From: Rhizaria sp. SCN 62-66
Lineage: Eukaryota; Rhizaria, unplaced
DNA: 64,000 nt
NCBI GenBank assembly: GCA_001724265.1
Contig: MEDY01000112.1
Location: 1 to 64,000 of the forward strand
Reading direction: 5' to 3'
The position numbers and the translations under genes are program-made. The first letter of the stretch is position 1, and each line of letters starts with the position of its first letter. The notes beneath the pieces are model-generated. The model saw only the letters and a list, made by a program, of their open reading frames with translations, did not search any database and was not told the origin of the DNA. This document shows positions 14,201-26,874 of the stretch, piece after piece.

Positions 14201-17200
14201 GCCGCAGCGCCAAGTGTGCAACGATGGGCATGCTCTTAATAGTGAGTCTGATCCGCTCACATGCCGTGAGGTGGGTCCACGTGGCGCCCACAAGACCCGC
14301 AGTGGCACAGAAGCGGAAGCGGTACGCCGTACCCGGCGCCAAAGTGAAGGGTGGGATGTAAAGCGCCGTTTGGTTGAGCGTTGTGACTGTGGCAGCAAAA
14401 AGCGCGGGCAGCGTCTCGTTAGCCAACGGTCCCCACTTGTAGGAAATAAGCTCGCGGTCCTCGGCGGCAGCACACGTCGACAACGAGACGATCGGCGTCA
14501 CCGTGATCGCGTCCGCGGCCGCGTACGTGTTCTTGCGCCCCGACATAATGGAGATAAGTGGCAAGTCTGACGCCATGCGTGAGATCGTGACAGTGGGCAC
14601 AAACTCACTTCCCAACCAGTTGGTGATGCGCGCGGCAAACGTGGCGTTGGTGCCTAAAGGAAAGAATGTGTCAAGCTCAGCGGGAGTCAGTGTGATTGAG
14701 AAGCTGCCGGCGGGGCTGGACATACTGGCGTAAGGCGCGTTGACGTTGACGGGCGCGTACTTGGCGACGAGACTCATAAACGTGGTTACAGCTGCATTGT
14801 TGGTGCCATTGCTGACGAGTTCGAATTGCATCGACGGGTGCAGCGCTGCGTTGCCGATAAGCGACCGCACAATCAGCGTCAGCGGAGCGCACGAGCCTAA
14901 AACCGATGGCGCCGCGAGATCTGCAAAGATCTGCGGCAGCACGGTCGGAGCTCGTACGATGACCGCTACTTGCGGCATGAAAGAGACATACGCCGTGTCA
15001 ATGTCGCCGTAGAAAGCCGAGTTGGAAGCCCGCACTGCCGGCTTGATAAGACCACCCTTGACGGTGACCGCAGAACCAAGCCGCAACCCAAAGGAGAAGC
15101 CCATTCGGACGCGCAGGATCGAGGGCGTGCGCCAGATGCAGCCTACGGACTCGATGTCACCGAGTAGTTGCATTGTCGCGCTGCTCAGCAAGTATGTGCA
15201 CGTGCGCCACGTCCCAGCCGTGTCAGTTATGGTGACACCGTCGACCGTGTACGTGGCAACGGGCTGCGTCGTCGGGTACGTAAAGATAACGTCCACAAAC
15301 GCACCTCCGGTGTCGATGCGCGCCTCGGACACGGCAGTCATGGGGATGCACATCACCGCTTCAGTCCACTGCCCTGTCCACGTCGTGTCGGATGACGAAC
15401 CATCGCCGTTAGCCACGCGCGAGCACAGCGTGATGGCTCCGGGATACACCACAAAGCCGGACTTGCACGTCACGTACGCCTGTGTGTCCAACGCAAGTTC
15501 AGTCGGCACCGCAATAGTGCTGGGACCGCCGATGATAAGCTCAGCACTGACAGCCTCGTTCCCAGAGCTTCCAGTGCCTACACTTGCGCGAGTTGCACGC
15601 AACCGGGCGCTGGCAACGAAAGGTAACCCAGCGTTGCCGCCGCCAATCCCGCTACCAGAGCCGCCATCATTGGTGGCACCACCGGTGTTGGTCGCAGGGT
15701 CAACAACGTAGATCGTGCCGTTAGGCACAGTATACGTCACAGAGACGACACCGAGACGCACATTGAGTGGCTCACACACGGGCTTCGGTTGACAAGAGAT
15801 CTTCTTGGGGCTCCAAGAGCCGCCAGCCTGACACACGCGGTGGTGTTCCAGCATACCGTAGCCGTAACCAGACAGCTCATATCCGCCGATGCATGTAATG
15901 ATCGCGCGTGTACCCAACGCAAGTGTCTGCGTCGAATAGGTAATCGTTGTGCCCGCGGGCATCGCATCCACATTCTCGATGGGCAGACACACGCGCGACT
16001 CATACGGCACGCAGCCTGCAATCACGGGCTCCCACTGAGCCACTTCATTGCACGTCAGTTTCTGAGAGCTGCTTGTGGTGCCAGCAACACGCAAGCCGAC
16101 AGAGCAGACACGATATAACACGCGACCAGCAAAGTAATTATACGCAGTGAGCTGATCCTGTGCAAAGCCGCCGCCGTCAAAGTCGCTTGTCTGCAGAGAC
16201 AACCGTAGCGTTGCGTTCTCGCCCGCGATTGGAGCCTGGCACGAACGCACGCACGCGATCACCATATCAATAGGGTCCCAGCCGGCCATGCCCGTGGTGT
16301 TATAAAACGTGTCTAGCATAGCCTCTGCACGCGCTGCAGGGCGGCGGGATGCCTCAGCATCACTAACGGTATTACGCGTGGAGTCGTTAACGTGGCGTGG
16401 AGCGCCACCGAACGCGCGTTGAGCGCGCGGGAGCGAGCTGACAGCGCGCGCGACTGGCTCGGCCTCGTCGACGTTGCTTACCTCGTAACCAGCTTTCGGG
16501 AGCGTGGGACCAGGTGAACCGTTGAGCTTGCAGTTAAAGCGTGAGCGCGCATAGCTCACCTCCATATGATAAATACTTGCCCTGGTGATACGGGACCCGT
16601 TCTCCGTCTTGACCTCGATCGGGGTTAGCATCAACGACACCGCGTCCGAGGGACAATAGACGATCACGCCCGCGTTGATATCGTATAGTGACGGATCCGG
16701 GGACGCGGCTTGCTCGGCCAGCAAGTGCAGCGGCTCGCGCAGAGTCACAATGAGGCTATCATCCATTGTCGCAGAAGGCGTCGGCAACGTCGCGTTGATA
16801 GCAGCAGCGTGAAACACAGCCTCATGAGATTCTTCGACAACAGGTGTCAATTCGGGCAATTCATCGGCCGTGGAAGCACTAAAGCTGGCGATGCGCGCTT
16901 GCTTGCGCGCATCGTATTCCTGGTATGACAGCATTGTGTAATACAGCTCCTTCGGGGGCGAGGGCACGATGGGATACACCAGTGCCGGGCAGCCGACTTG
17001 CGAGCACTCAAGGTCGCTCCCGGAGAGGACCCAGCCGCGACCGTATGTGCAGACGTGCGCAGCAATCTTGTTGTTGTCACCGAGGATTAGTGCACCAGTG
17101 TCGAGGTCTACTGTCGGCTTGGGAACACTACACTTAGTGTGCGCCAGCGCTCCAGGGATGTGGTGGAACCAGACATAAGAGCCGTAGTAGTACCCCGTGG

Positions 17201-20200
17201 CAGGGTTCGGCGCCTCATCTTGTCCAGGAGGAAGGTTGAAGGCAGGGCAGATGTATGACTCACAGCGCGTCGGCTCCGCGGTCCACAGTCCCGTGGGTAG
17301 GCACTCGATGATGGAGTTGACAACGTCGGTGAACGAGAAAGGCGCGGGACACGAGAGCGCCAGCACCGTGCCCACCAAGAATCCTGCTCCGTACTAGTCT
17401 CTTACAAAGCCTCCGCGGCGGAACGAAGCCAACGGCAGCGGTTTAGTAGCCGTGGAAGTCTCCCCGGCCAGGGGGTCTGTGCAGTGCACGGGCACACATG
17501 GCGTCAGGGTCGACCAGCCGTCGGCGCGGCACACGATGTCCTGCACGGCCACGTAGCGCGAGGACTCGCACGTCACGTGCGCGCGCGAGCCCTCGAGGGT
17601 GTGGCGCGTCTCGCATGAGGGCGATGAGTAATACACATATGCGACAGGTGACACAATCGGCAACGGTCCACAGTCATAACGAGGCAGACACTCGACGAAG
17701 TCCACGCTCCATGACGTGCCAGCGGTCGAAACAGCCGCCGCAGACACCGCACGCGGACGCGCCGCGGTGACACGTGCTTGAGAGGTGGGGTTGCTATTGC
17801 TCAAACTAGAGAGTTGCTCCGCAGTGTCGAAAACAATCGGCGCGAGCGTGTCGAGCGCGTTGACTACGTCGCTAGCGACACGGTTGCAAGTGATGGGCGT
17901 GGTGACCGAGGGCTTAAAGGCAGACGAGGTACACTTGGGCACGACGAACGAGCCCGGGATGCGGCTGTCCGAGTATGACACAGAGCCGCCGTCGATCGCG
18001 GGGAACTCGACGCATTGCGCCGTCGGCGAGCACTGCAGCGGCAGCGCAGACTCCACCACAGTCACGGTTTTTGTGGCCTGCACGACCATCAGGTCCTCGC
18101 TTTGCTCGCTTGCAGCTGCGTCTTCACCGGCACTCATAGGAGTGACACCGGAGTAATAGGCCGTCCAGCCCATAGCGGTACAGTTGAGCGCGCTCGCAGT
18201 TCCGGCCACAGGGGTGAACCAGGTCCTGCAGCCCAGCGTGGCCAGCGTGCCGAAGGGGTGCGACGTGCGCTGCGCGTCATACGACGACGTAGCGACCATC
18301 TGCGTGCCGACAAACGACACAACCAACGGCAGCGGCGGGCACGCGGTGGTGAAGAGACACAACCCTGCACGAGGTACCGCGCCTAGCAGCTCCAGCGACA
18401 CTTGCGAGACCAACACGGCTTCCCAGGTGCCAGCGCTGCCGCACTCCAGCACCTGCTGCGCAACGGCTAGGGAGTCGACGACTGCTGTTTCCGAGCGGCA
18501 CGCGTACGTCGCGCGCGCGCCGACAGGATAGCCCGGTGCGGGGCGAACCTGGTACACCGCCCCGTCGGTCCCCGCATCGCGCACAGTCACCGTCATGGTC
18601 TGCGGTGCCTGCGGCGGGGGCTGGCAGAATACGCGTTCACAGGCGGGTCTCCGGCCGTACCACAGCCCATCGGCAGCGCACTCGAGCGTGGATGAGTCGG
18701 CGACGTAACCGACCGGACAACTGACCGTGACCTCCGAGCGGAAGCCCGGGTACCCCGAGGCGTGCTTGTATGAGCTCACAGCGGCTGTCACGATGGACGC
18801 GATCGCGCCGTGCAGACGGCAGGGCTCGCCCAAGTCGCATTCGTCGTGCGGTGCGGTGGCGTTCCAGGCCGCGCTCGGCTGGTCTCCGAGCCCGCCGGGC
18901 GGCACGACGACACGGGAGGACAGCACGTCGCCGTTGTCGTCGAGCTCATAGAGCACCTCTGTCACGTGTGGACACTGCACCGGCACGCACAGAGGCACGA
19001 CACCGTGCCACTGCCCGTCCGTCAGACACTTCAGCGTCGAAAGCGTGCCCTCCGGCGCGTCAGGGCACGTGTCGCTGCCCAGCGCAATAGACGGGTCGAG
19101 GTCGTAGCCTTGCGCGCAGGATAGATGCAGCGAGACCGACGCGGATGGGTACTCGCGCGGAACGTCGAGCCGCGCCGACTGTTGCGCGACAATAAAGCGC
19201 GCCTTGAGTTCTGGCAGCACGTCCTCGCACTGCGGCACGACGCACTGCAGCACGCTGTCGGCCAGCGGGCCGGAAAGCACGAGGTCGCCCGTCGCGGGGT
19301 CGCGCAGGCGCCACACGCCGGTCTGCAGGGTGGCATTCCACGGCGCTTCATCTTCCACGCACTCGTACGTGCGCTTGGCGTCGGTTGCTGGCGCGGCGGG
19401 CGTGGCACCAATCTCGCTCACACAGGTGACGCGCACCGTGGTGGCAATAGGGAAAGACCCGCCTATCGCGGGCTCAGTGGAGTAAGCAAGGCCCACGCCA
19501 TCGATCGCGAGCGAGGTCGCAGTCGTGTTGACCCCAAACATAAGCGCGGCCGACAGACACATTGGCGTCGTCGTGCACTGCGGAGGCTCCTCGTCCCAGG
19601 AGCCGGAGCTGGAGCAGCGGCGCACGAGGGAACCACCGACGTAGTGTGTGTGCGGCGCGCATTCGTATGTGATCATGGACTCAACGAGCGGATACGATGC
19701 GATGTTCTGATTGCCATCATGCTCGGACACCGTTACAATTGTGTTCGACACGGTGCCTGGCAGTTCGCAAGCTGCAAACGTACCGTTGACAACGGGCACG
19801 CAGAGTCCGAGGAGGAAAGAGGACGCGTGGTCACTCTCCCACTCCGCCGTGGCGCCCTTCTGAATGCACTTCCACGACACTTCGTGGTCATCGCGCCCTG
19901 GCGCACGCACGGCGTCGTAGCGGCAAATGCCGCGCAGCACCGTCCCAAGCGGGTAGCCCGTCGTGGCAGTGAGCATCGGGTTTTCCCACCCGCCGATGAG
20001 CGTATGATAGATCTCTGTCGTCGTATACACAGAGCTGTTGACGGAGGGTGGCAACGGACACTCTGCGCGAACGCAGTTGAAGTTGAGCACATTGTCGGCG
20101 CCGACCCACACGGGTGCGTCGGTATGCGTGACCGAGGGCCGCAACTCACACGTTGCAAGTAGATTCGCGTTTCCAGCAGGCACAAAGCCCGACTCGCAGG

Positions 20201-23200
20201 TGTACCGAATTCTAGTCCCCAGCGGGTAGTTCTTGCTGGGGTTCGTCGCCGCCATGACTTGGTTCGACAGCAGCAGCGCGTCGGCGTGGATCAGGATCGC
20301 GCTGTTGGTCACCGCTGGCCGCGGGGGCACGCCGCAGCCCGTATAGAGCGACGGCGGCGCGGTGCCGCAGGCCAGGAAAAGCCCCACCCAGGCGCCGACG
20401 GGGGAGCAGTAAATGACACCGGGGCGGAAGCTCAGCGGATCGTCGCTTGAGTCGACATCGCTCACAAGAAGCGCGAAAGCAACATTAAACGAAGAGTTTG
20501 TTGTAAGCGAGGACATTCCACTGGTAGCGCGGCGCAGGCGCTCGATTTTGCGGCTAATGCCTGTCTGCCTCAAAACAGGGCGCTCACTCTCATTAGCAAT
20601 ACCCTCGTCGACGTTTCCGTCGTTCAAGTCATCACTGTTGCTGGTGGAGTCAGGGGCAGCGCTCGGCAGCTCCAGCGCGACACTGCCGTCCTCGGGCAGC
20701 GGCGCGCATGTGAGCAGCGTCGAGGCGCCGACGATCGGGTACGAGTAGGCCCCGACCTTCATCGGGGCTGATCTAATCAGGTTGGACATGGTGTTGCCGA
20801 CGTGCAGACACGCCATGTTCGCCGGCGCGGTCTGGCACTTGAACTCTGGCGGATCAAGCTCGATGTCGCCCAGCCCCGTCGGCGTGGGCGCGTCCCAGGA
20901 ATGCGGCGCCAGCGCGAGCAGCGACGCGTTTGTCCACATCGCTCCTGCGCCGCCGAGGCCGGGGGAGACGCACGTCATCCACAGCGAGCGCGGGGATCGC
21001 GGCGACGCGTGCATGTCGGTGTCACAGCTCAACACCACGGAGGCGCCGACGGGCGCGACGTCGGGGAACTGGCCCCCCGCGCCGGTCCACGGCCGCGAGA
21101 AGGTGCCGCTGGTGCGCACGACGACGACGCCGGCGGGCAGCACGGAGCGTGCGCACTGCAGGTCGAGACACTGCGCGAGCTGCGTGGCGTTGTACTTCCA
21201 CTGGCGGGTCAGCTCGTCGCACTGCAGCGAAAGCCACGCCAGATCCGCGGGCCGCGACGGGTTGCGGCAGCGCACCGCGACAGTGCTGCCGGGGCCCGCC
21301 GAGATCTGACTGGCCGGCAGGGTGTCCGCCTCTGTGTATTGGACGCCAGGGACAGGGGCGTACGGCAGCACCTCGTGGTGCACGGACATGATCGTGGTGA
21401 GGAGCGGGCAGACAGGTGCCACGCATGCGTAGTCGCGCGCCTCGTTGGCCCACGTCCATCTCCCAGTCTGCCCGTCGCATACGCGGTACAGCGGCTTCAC
21501 CGACAGTGCGTAGGGCATGGGCGCATCAGACGTGCACGAGTAGCGCGCAACGGTGCCCATGTCGAACGTGCCCGCAGCGGCCTCGATGTCAGCGTCGCTG
21601 TGTAGGATACCGCCGTCGACGTCGACCGCGTCGGTAAACATGTCGATCTGCACGAACTGCGGCGTCAGCGTCTCGCCGTTCTCGATGTTATCGGGCGCCA
21701 ACGGCTGCTTTGACGTAGAGCCCAGGGTAAGCTGCCCGCAGCTGTAGCGCGACGTGCAGTTGGGCGGGACGCCGCGCCAGGAGCCATCGTCAGCGCACTC
21801 GAGGTACGCCTGCCCGCCGTATGTGCCCGCGGGGCACTGAAGCGTGATGCGCGAGCCCAGCGCGGGGTACGTGACGTCGGAGTTTTCGGGCTGCGTCAGC
21901 GAGGTGACGTAGCCCTTGAGCGATCCGGCGATATCCTCGCAGAAGGTGGTTTCGCAGACAAGCTCGTCAGCAAGCTCGGTGCGTGTCTTGGACCAGTAGC
22001 CCACGTCGGACACGCCGTCGTGCTAGCACGTAAAGTTCACGTGGCGGTTCACCTCTGGCGTCGTGAAGGTGGCCCAACTGACCCGCGACTTGAACGGGCA
22101 CTGGTAGTACACGTGCGTGCCGAAGGGCCACTTGCGGATCAGAAACCAGAACGTAGAGCCGAGTCCGATCGGCACCACGGGCTTGGGCCCCAGGCCGTCG
22201 TCCTCGTCTAGCAGCGTCGCGTACGGCACCATGCCTGCGTACGTCACCACGGGCAACGAGCCGCACGCAACGGGCACGCACGTCGGCAGCGAGCCAACCC
22301 ACAGCCCGTCGGCGCCGCACGTCAGCTGCGTGAAGGCCGGCACGAAGCGGCGCTTGCACTTGACGTGCAGCACCGAGTTGTACTGAGGGAACGGCACAGC
22401 GTCCGTGACGTTGCTAAAGAACATACTCGGGGGACCGAAGTCGAAGCGGTAGTTGCCAGTGAGCCCGTTATCATAGGAGCAGCGCGGGCGCACGGGCTCG
22501 CACCACAGCGTCGCGTCCGCCACGACGGGGGACGCCGTCAGGGCGCCGCCGGTCCCCGCAGAGAGCGCGGCGGCGTCGGCGGCAGGAGTGATGCGGACCC
22601 ACCGCGCCGGGGTGCCGGGCTCGGGTTGCGCGCACTGCGCTGCGACCGCACCATCGCCGTCGAAGAGACGCGGCACGCCCTGGGCCGAGAAGACCGACGC
22701 GGGCGCAAAGCCGGGCGCGCAGCGCAGGTGCACGCGCGCGCCCACGGCGGCCACGCCCCCGGGCGAGAACGCGGTGGGCGTGGGGTACGTGATCTGGTAC
22801 CGCTTGAGCGGGTAGTCCGTGGCTGTGGCATCGCTGGACGGCAGCATGAGCAGCTGCCGCGCGAGCGCAGTGGTCATCACCGCGCACGTCGCGGGCTTGC
22901 AGTAAAAGTTCTTCATCGTCGTGCTGGGGATCGCGTCGGGCGGCACCGTGCCGGAGTACGCGGGCACCTTGTTGGGCACGGCCGTCGAGATCCACTTGGC
23001 GAAGGTGAGCCCCGTGGAGCTCTGCACGGCCTCGACGCAAGTGTCCGAGACCGTGATCGCAGGCAGCGACTCGCCAAACTGGTCCGCGGCGTAGTAGCCA
23101 GCGCGGCACTGCGCCGAGACCGCGGAGCCGGGCATCACGCGCACCTCCAGTCGCGGGTCCGCGAGGCGACCCAGCCGGTCGCCCATGAGCGGCGCCGCGG

Positions 23201-26200
23201 GGTCCGTTTGCGGCACGACGGCCGAGCCGTTGTAAACCATGGAAGTGTAGACGGCGCCCGCGGAGAGCGTGACCACCGCGCCCTCGGTCTCGAGCGCGCC
23301 AGAGTGCGCGAGCTGCAGCGGCAGGCGGCACGTGCGGCGCGGACACACGGGCACGGTGTCGCTGCCCGTGGCGTTGAGCGGCAGCGCGGGCTGCCAGCGG
23401 CCAGCGTCGGTGCACACGTGCGACGAGGCCATCTCGTATCCGGGCTCCAGGCAGTAGATTGTGAAGTAGCTGCCGACGAGTCCGTGACTGCGGATTGTTG
23501 CGGTCGGCGCGGCGCGCTCGAAGGCGAGCTGCGACACGGGGTCGACGCCAGACCACGGCATCTGCGTCACCAGCGGGCACGTCACTATGGTGCACGTCTG
23601 CGTCGACGCGATCGTCACGTTGTTCCACAGCGGCAACACATCGAGGAAGTCGTCGCCCTCGCGCGTCTCCGCGGGCACGCGCTCCCAGTACTCGCCCACC
23701 TCGGTCGTGCGCTGCGGGTCCAGCCGCAGCGCGCCGCGGCCGCACGAGCGCCACACCACGTCGGAGCCGTTGACGTCGAACGCGTCCCCGGCGTTAGCAC
23801 ACGACTGCAGGACGAAGGAGCCGAGCGGGTAGTGCTCCTGGTCGGCGTCGCGCCATGGCACCGACATCTGCTGCTGCAGCTCGTCGTCGTCGCTGTTGCC
23901 GCCGCTGACGCTATTGCTGCCCTCAGCGTCGGGCAGCCCCGTGATGCGCGGTGCGAGAAACGTGAGCCGCGTGAACATGGGCTGGTGCACTGGCAGCAGG
24001 CAGACCGAGTCGGCCCGGCACTCGGTGCCCTGCGCCGTCCACACGCCGTCGAGGCACGTGATGACGCCCGGGACATCGGGCGTGAGAGACACGTAGTGCG
24101 CCGGACACTTGGTCGTGACGTCCGTGCGCAGTCCCGACGACGTGAGAGCCGACGACACGACCGACACGGACATGATACGCGCCGTCTTAGGTTTGGCCCA
24201 CTCCGGCAGATGCAGGCATTCGCTCGGAACGCACTGCGGCAGCCCCACGCCGCGGCCCAGCGTCAGGTTCGTCTCCACGGCGACCCACGCGCCGCGGCGG
24301 AAGCCCGCTCCGACGGCGGCCGTGGCTGCCTGCGCCTCGGCCGTCTCGACGGAGGCCTCGACAGCCGCGGCGGCGGTGGCGTTGATCGCGGTTTTGGAGT
24401 CAGGCTCACATTCGACATGCGCGTACCCGCACCACGCCTCGCCGAAGGCGCGCGCGCGCGGGGCAGCGCGCGCGCGGCACTCAAAGCGCGCGGCCGAGGG
24501 CAGCGGCGGCAGCGTCGAGTACTGCATGGCCAGTCCGCCCAGCGGGCACGAGAAGGCGACGACAGTGCCCAGTGGGTAATGGCGCCCGCGCAGCGACAGC
24601 GCCGCAGTCGAAACAACCTCAGCGGCGACTGCGGCGGTGTCGTGCTTGGGCTGCGCGCCGGGGTAAATGGGTCGCGCGCTGAAGACGGTGCGCAGACCCA
24701 GCGTGGAGGTGTAGGCCTCAGGGAAGCTGTCGCACACCACCGTCAGGCACGTCGCGCACATCACAAGCGCGGTGCGCGCCATCGCGTCCGTCGCGGTCGC
24801 CGGCAGCGTCGCCGTGAGCGCCTGCAGCGCCGCCGCGGCGGGCTCGGAGCCGAGAGAGGTGGGCACAGTCGCGGGGACCGAAGATGAGATGAGGCGCCAC
24901 TCGCCGGGGCCCGTGGCCGAGGCGTGGCACTGATAGGTCGCCAGCGGTCGCGCCGTGGTGTTCGACGTGGCGGCGTTGCGGCAGGCCACGTGCGCAAAGG
25001 CGCCGTCGCTGTAGACGCGCGGGCCGTCGATCAGCCCGCCGCCGACGCCGGGGAGGTCCTCGGCGCTGATGCCGTCGAGCTTGCCGTCAGCTGCAGCGGC
25101 GGCGGCGGCGAACACGGCGGCCGCGGCAGGGCTTTCGCGGACCGAGTCGAGCACAGGCGGCGGCAGCACGCCCTCGTGCGCCGAGGGCACGGCGTAGGAC
25201 GAGTAGTGCAGCCGCATGTGGGGCGGCAGCGCGCGCTCCAGAGGGTGCGGGGAACACTGCGCGGGGCAGCGCGCGTGAACGACTGGCCGCAGCGCAAAGG
25301 TCGCCGGCAGCGGCGTGCCCAGCGACGTGTTGGTTGCCGTCGCAGCGTCGCGCAGCTGCGTGAGCGCGTGCCAGCGGCCCTTGCGGCACGTCATGGCGAC
25401 GGCAGTGACCGCCACAACGTCGTCAGGGTCAGTTGCCGACTCTCCAAACTCGTCGTCTCCGCCCTGAGTCTGGGAAAGGGAGGCAGAGGGCACGGCGGGA
25501 ACGAGTGGGGCACTGCCTGACAGTACGGCGGTGAGATTCACGAGCGCGGCAGCCTGGGCGGCCGCATAACCACTGTTAACAACCCCAGTGCCGCCGTTGC
25601 CGTTGCTGTTGCTGTTGTCACCAGTAGAGGCGCTGCCGTCGCCCTGCAACACGGGGAATAGTCTTTCGGCGTCGCGGAGAGCTGGTCTCAACTCATGCAC
25701 CAGTCCGTCGCCCGCCGGCAGTGAGTTGGGGCTGCCATCAGCGTCGTCGTCGTCACCGAACGACGAAGGGTCCGTCGAGAGCACGTAAAGGTCCGGCGCC
25801 GCGTCATGCCAACAAGAAAAGGTCACCACGGTGCCGTCTAACGCAAAGGCAGACGTGCGCCCCAATGGCGTGCCGTCCAAGGCGGAGATCGCGGCGCGGA
25901 CGAGCTTGGGCTCGGCGGAGGCGGTCGAGATGTTGAAGTACGCCGCAGCGGCAAAGACAGTGAACGGGTCATTGCAATGCTGCGAAAAAATCCAGGGGTC
26001 GAGGTTGGCGTCCTCCGTACCGCTCTCAAACAGGTGTTCCGCGTTGGAGCGCGGATCCAGCAAGTCTAAATGCTAGGGCGCAACCTCAAATCTGCCGCCG
26101 CACTTGTCGCCGAGCAAGACGCCCGACGGCAGAGCGGGCGCTGAGGTTGTTCCTCCTTGCGCCTCCGCAGCCGCCGGGCCCGCTGATAGCACGACCAACG

Positions 26201-26285
26201 CCGCGGACAGCGACAGCAGCGCGGCTAGACAGTGTAAAGCCACTGAGCCGCCGTGCAAAGGTGCGCGAGAGCGAGGCGGCGGCAT
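1020..26285 (-). CDS. Giant Sushi/REJ/GPS multi-domain membrane receptor, read through three in-frame TAG codons
   Basis: One frame runs from an ATG at 26285 to TAA at 1020-1022, 8,421 codons, if TAG at 26073-26075, 22023-22025 and 17394-17396 is sense. A signal peptide (Arg-rich start, Leu/Ala core, AEA before the cut) precedes many Sushi/CCP modules with the C...G.W...P.C pattern, to about residue 3,640. An Ig/REJ-like region follows, with a DPD...LYSWSC motif near 4,150, then a GPS-like Cys cluster near 5,430 whose cleavage triad reads RLG, not HL(S/T). I see five membrane helices near 5,470, 6,240, 6,270, 7,275 and 7,315, separated by long polyQ/Ala/Ser stretches, and a cytosolic tail ending in polyQ. 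No PLAT or ion-channel domain was recognised. The make-up recalls polycystin/egg-jelly-receptor-like surface proteins; a role in adhesion or sensing is inference. An ATG at 26321 is an alternative start, but a TACTAAC-plus-CAG acceptor-like motif lies between the two ATGs. If TAG were a stop this would be four ORFs, three of them without a sensible start. Confidence 0.85.
1024..1110 (-). repeat. CAG/CAA triplet tract encoding polyQ at the receptor C-terminus
   Basis: The plus strand shows repeated ttg/ctg triplets; the minus strand reads CAG/CAA and encodes an almost pure glutamine run interrupted by Arg, Leu and Glu, ending QEQ just before TAA. The mixed CAG/CAA codons suggest an older, partly purified repeat and not a recent expansion. 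Confidence 0.8.
8190..8335 (-). repeat. CAG-rich polyQ/polyH tract in the receptor cytoplasmic region
   Basis: The densest microsatellite of the gene: consecutive ctg triplets on the plus strand (around 8268-8297), flanked by ctggtg units. On the minus strand these encode long Gln runs and a His-Gln alternation. It lies between membrane helices 1 and 2, in a region of almost pure low complexity. Confidence 0.8.
11809..11842 (-). repeat. (GTT/AAC)n microsatellite encoding polyThr in the receptor ectodomain
   Basis: About ten near-perfect gtt triplets on the plus strand. On the minus strand the reading frame uses ACA/ACC/ACA-type codons and gives a threonine run within a Ser/Thr-rich linker of the receptor. 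It may be an O-glycosylated stalk; that is inference. Confidence 0.6.
17394..17396 (-). other. In-frame TAG, site 3 (receptor gene, codon 2964)
   Basis: The frame GFVRD-TAG-YGAGFLVGTVLALSC continues into the next Sushi module. The residue itself lies in an inter-module stretch. A GTAAGA and a GTACGG occur next to it, so an intron cannot be excluded as cleanly as at site 2. However, removing sequence up to a usable AG would delete cysteines of the following module. Confidence 0.7.
22023..22025 (-). other. In-frame TAG, site 2, inside a Sushi module of the receptor
   Basis: The TAG sits directly after a module cysteine (NFTC) and before HDGVSDVGYWS, i.e. between the third Cys and the G.W of a Sushi/CCP module. 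The module only makes sense if translation continues. The surrounding bases form a perfect 12-base palindrome, CGTGCTAGCACG. This is one of the two strongest sites for a sense reading. Confidence 0.85.
26073..26075 (-). other. In-frame TAG, site 1 (receptor gene, codon 71)
   Basis: The minus-strand frame of the signal-peptide ORF reaches TAG here, and the same frame continues open for more than 4 kb beyond it. The context is CCC TAG CAT. Without read-through the signal peptide would be attached to only about 30 residues and the following ORF would have no ATG near its beginning. No plausible intron flanks the codon. Confidence 0.75.
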
Positions 26286-26874
26286 CGCGGGACACGGCAC
26301 TGCGTGCAGGGTTAGTAACATTGGAGCGAGTGAAACTCCACCCTCCGGAGTCGTGTGGCCGAGGGCTGAAAGCGACTCGTGTAAGGCGGCGACGCCGACT
26401 TAGAAGGCGTTGCCCAGACAAAACTATAAAATAGGTCAGACAAGACAGGATATAACCAGAGCAACGCTTAAGCGTCAGTAACTGAGTCAGAAATAGCGGC
26501 AGGCTAGAGCAACTCGTGCAGCCTAAGAAGACAAACAAATGGCGAAATTAAAGCAAGTTATGTGAGATAAAGATCAGATGTCCGTTTTTGCTGTTCATAA
26601 TTACAATTAAAAATAAAGCAAATAAGCTGAACAGGAAATAAACATTTTACTCTGACGTTTGCAAGCATGCTAATTTCATCTTCTAGCGACGCGGAAAAAC
26701 ATCCTCCTTGCAGCGTAGTGACAACAAGGGACCATACAAGGTTCGCAAAAATGCAGTGCTGGTTGTTGTCAAGAAGAGAGGAGCAGTGGCAGCTGTGTTA
26801 TCATGTGTCGCTGTGCTCTTTCAAGTCCGTTGAATAACTCATAGCCATTGATGTCGTATTTACTTTTGCTTTAG
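26286..26874. promoter_or_regulatory. Divergent intergenic region / shared promoter
   Basis: 589 bp between two divergently transcribed genes, AT-rich in its right half. It must contain both promoters. On the minus strand TACTAAC at 26311-26317 is followed by CAG (AG at 26300-26301) 14 nt before the receptor ATG, a textbook branch-point/acceptor arrangement. On the plus strand a T-rich tract ends in TAG directly at the ATG of the next gene. No core-promoter element could be assigned with confidence. Confidence 0.55.

Noticed and set aside
22365-24887. 840-residue plus-strand ORF opposite the receptor gene
   Set aside because: Arg/His/Gly/Ala-rich shadow of a GC-rich gene with clear Sushi modules on the other strand.
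1020-26285. Reading the TAG-separated ORFs as separate genes or a decayed pseudogene
   Set aside because: All ORFs are in one frame with no frameshift, all breaks are TAG, domain content continues across them, and the downstream ORFs lack a sensible ATG.
17394-26285. Selenocysteine or pyrrolysine as explanation for the stops
   Set aside because: Selenocysteine uses UGA, and pyrrolysine systems are known only from archaea and bacteria; neither fits scattered UAG in structural genes of a eukaryote.
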